Assembly: GCA_937995745.1 (NCBI GenBank)
Contig: CALKIU010000140.1
Location: 1 to 6,563 of the forward strand
DNA length: 6,563 nucleotides
DNA from: an uncultured Bacillaceae bacterium
GTDB lineage: Bacteria > Bacillota > Bacilli > Bacillales > Cytobacillaceae
Direction of reading: 5' to 3'
The position numbers and the translations under genes are program-made. The notes beneath the pieces are model-generated. The model did no database searches. It was not told where the DNA came from and saw only the letters and a list, made by a program, of their open reading frames with translations. Below are positions 5,525-6,563 of the stretch, piece by piece (within the stretch, counting starts at the first letter, position 1; each line of letters opens with the position of its first letter).

Positions 5525-6160
5525 ATGACAAAAGTGTTGTACATTACAGCACATCCGTACGATGAGACGAAAAGCTACAGCATGGCGGTCGGAAGTGCCT
5601 TTATCCGCGCTTATCAGGAGAAGAATCCGGATCATGAGGTCACCCATCTGGATTTGTACAAAGAAAACATTCCGATGTTGGATCTGGACGTTTTTAACGG
5701 CTGGGGAAAATTGCAGACCGGGGAGGCGTTTGACAACCTGTCCCCGGCCGAACAAGAAAAAGTGCGCCGGTTGGATGAGCTGAGCGACCAATTTGTGGCC
5801 GCCGACAAGTATGTATTTGTAACGCCGCTTTGGAACCTTTCTTTTCCGCCGGTGCTGAAAACGTATATTGACGCCATTTCCGTGGCCGGGAAAACTTTCA
5901 AATATACGGAGGAAGGCTCCGTCGGCCTGTTGAAAGGAAAAAAAGGCCTGCACATTCAGGCGCGGGGCGGATATTACAGCAGCGGTCCCGCCGCGGAGCT
6001 GGAGATGGGCCACCGCTATCTGGAAGCGTTAATGAAGTTTTTCGGCGTTGAACCGTTTCTCGGTTTGTTTGTGGAAGGACACAGCGCCGAACCGGACAAG
6101 GCGGAGCAAATCAAAGCGGATGCCATCGCCCGGGCCAAGGAGCTGGCACAGACATTTTAA
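5525..6160 (+). CDS. azoR: FMN-dependent NADH-azoreductase / quinone reductase
   Basis: This 211-residue cytosolic flavoenzyme of the flavodoxin-like fold 2 family uses NADH and FMN for two-electron reduction of quinones and for cleavage of azo bonds. In Bacillus such enzymes defend against quinones and electrophiles. The sequence shows a first beta strand VLYITAHP (4-11), the FMN-phosphate loop S17-Y-S19, the flavin-binding TPLWNLSFPPVLKTYID (100-116), and QARGGYY (145-151), the usual second flavin loop. Length matches B. subtilis AzoR2 (YvaB). The ATG at 5525 is chosen because AAAGGTG lies 6 bases upstream and the family starts at this strand. The GTG at 5516 falls inside that site. It is probably co-transcribed with the small gene before it. 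I found no clear YodB- or MhqR-type operator. Substrate preference cannot be read from sequence. Confidence 0.93.
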   Translation: MTKVLYITAHPYDETKSYSMAVGSAFIRAYQEKNPDHEVTHLDLYKENIPMLDLDVFNGWGKLQTGEAFDNLSPAEQEKVRRLDELSDQFVAADKYVFVTPLWNLSFPPVLKTYIDAISVAGKTFKYTEEGSVGLLKGKKGLHIQARGGYYSSGPAAELEMGHRYLEALMKFFGVEPFLGLFVEGHSAEPDKAEQIKADAIARAKELAQTF

Positions 6161-6162
6161 GG

Positions 6163-6195
6163 AACAGAGGGGTTTTCGGGCCCTTCTGTTTTTTT
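6163..6195 (+). terminator. Intrinsic terminator of azoR
   Basis: ACAGAGGGG (6164-6172) pairs with CCCTTCTGT (6181-6189) through nine base pairs including one G-U, around an 8-base loop. A run of Ts to 6195 follows. It starts three bases after the azoR stop. Confidence 0.9.
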
Positions 6196-6432
6196 GTTGG
6201 GGGCCGGGGGTGATGGTAAAAAAGGGACGGGCGGGCCGTGGGGATGGTTGGAGTTCATTGTCGGATTCGGTCATTTCCCGGGAAACTTTTTGTGGAATAA
6301 AGGGGGAACTGCGCGGCTTTTTGTCCTCTGTGCTGCCGTCGTTGTCGGGACATTAAAGGGGATTGGCAGGTGAAAAATGGTTGCGGACGGCAATTACGTC
6401 AAGATAGAGGACGGAGGGCTTGGCAGAGGGTG
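6196..6432. other. G-rich noncoding region with G-quadruplex motif and palindrome
   Basis: No gene is supported here: open frames on both strands lack ribosome sites and protein-like composition. Two five-G tracts (6199-6203, 6206-6210) precede a canonical four-tract motif at 6224-6243 (GGG-AC-GGG-C-GGG-CCGT-GGGG). A perfect 12-bp palindrome TTTCCCGGGAAA sits at 6274-6285, and one TTTTTGTCC element at 6318-6326. Confidence 0.5.
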
Positions 6433-6547
6433 TTTTGGACAAATCGGCTGAGCTTTGGCTGGGGGTTTGTCCAAATTGTCCTCTTTTTTGGACAAAAACT
6501 AATGAGACAGACCTCATTTTGTCCAAATTCATGCCTTTTTTGGACAA
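6433..6547. repeat. Cluster of five alternating TTTGGACAAA elements
   Basis: The 10-base word TTTGGACAAA or its reverse complement TTTGTCCAAA occurs near 6434 (+), 6466 (-), 6487 (+), 6518 (-) and 6538 (+), always alternating in orientation. The pairs 6466/6487 and 6518/6538 make perfect 10-bp inverted repeats with loops of about 10-12 bases. A partial TTGTCC lies at 6477. The word itself is nearly palindromic (TTTG-GA-CAAA). The elements share the GGACAAA core with the repeat at the left end of the window. No gene overlaps them, and the cluster may continue to the right. Confidence 0.8.
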
Positions 6548-6563
6548 AGCGGCCAATTTTTCC

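Noticed and set aside
6048..6356. Plus-strand open frame running from within azoR into the G-rich region
   Set aside because: It overlaps azoR in another frame and crosses the strong terminator. No protein family features are seen.
6353..6556. Minus-strand 67-residue open frame with LSKK...LDK...FVQK...FGQ...LSK pattern
   Set aside because: The pattern is what the TTTGGACAAA elements give when translated. There is no ribosome site or domain, so it is more likely repeat DNA than a gene.

Overview
The window looks chromosomal, from a Gram-positive bacterium of the Bacillaceae, probably a thermophilic or moderately GC-rich lineage close to Caldibacillus or Geobacillus. That placement is inferred from the protein sequences, the strong AGGAGG-type ribosome binding sites, the moderately high GC content and the U-tailed intrinsic terminators. 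It holds seven protein genes: five on the minus strand and two on the plus strand, with repeat-rich noncoding DNA at both ends.

Layout from left to right. Bases 1-403 have no gene. They hold a 52-bp-period tandem repeat, a separate 28-bp-period direct repeat with small hairpins, and the terminator of the next gene. A diacylglycerol/lipid kinase gene, dgkB (minus, 404-1315), follows, with its own promoter and terminator. Next is a four-gene minus-strand operon read from about 5047 down to 1610. In transcription order it encodes an ECF sigma factor, a zinc-finger (ZAS-type) membrane anti-sigma factor, a membrane protein with three copies of a TM2-like module, and a LiaI/LiaF-like three-TM protein with a long extracytoplasmic tail. 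The operon ends at a clean terminator (1512-1542). A divergent plus-strand pair then encodes an unrecognised 49-residue acidic protein and an FMN-dependent NADH-azoreductase, followed by a strong terminator. The last 370 bases are noncoding and contain a G-quadruplex motif, a perfect 12-bp palindrome and a cluster of alternating TTTGGACAAA elements.

The operon reads as an envelope-sensing module (inference). The anti-sigma factor would hold the sigma factor at the membrane. A promoter of ECF type just upstream of the sigma gene suggests autoregulation. The two downstream membrane proteins would be the sensor, effector or regulator part. The most unusual points are: (i) the cytoplasmic linker of the anti-sigma factor is an in-frame 39-bp minisatellite coding for 13-residue repeats; (ii) the only well-placed Shine-Dalgarno sequence of the sigma gene sits in front of an AUC codon, not a standard start; and (iii) related GGACAAA/TTTGTCC repeat elements lie on both edges of the window. 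I found no rRNA, tRNA, CRISPR array, transposase or phage gene.
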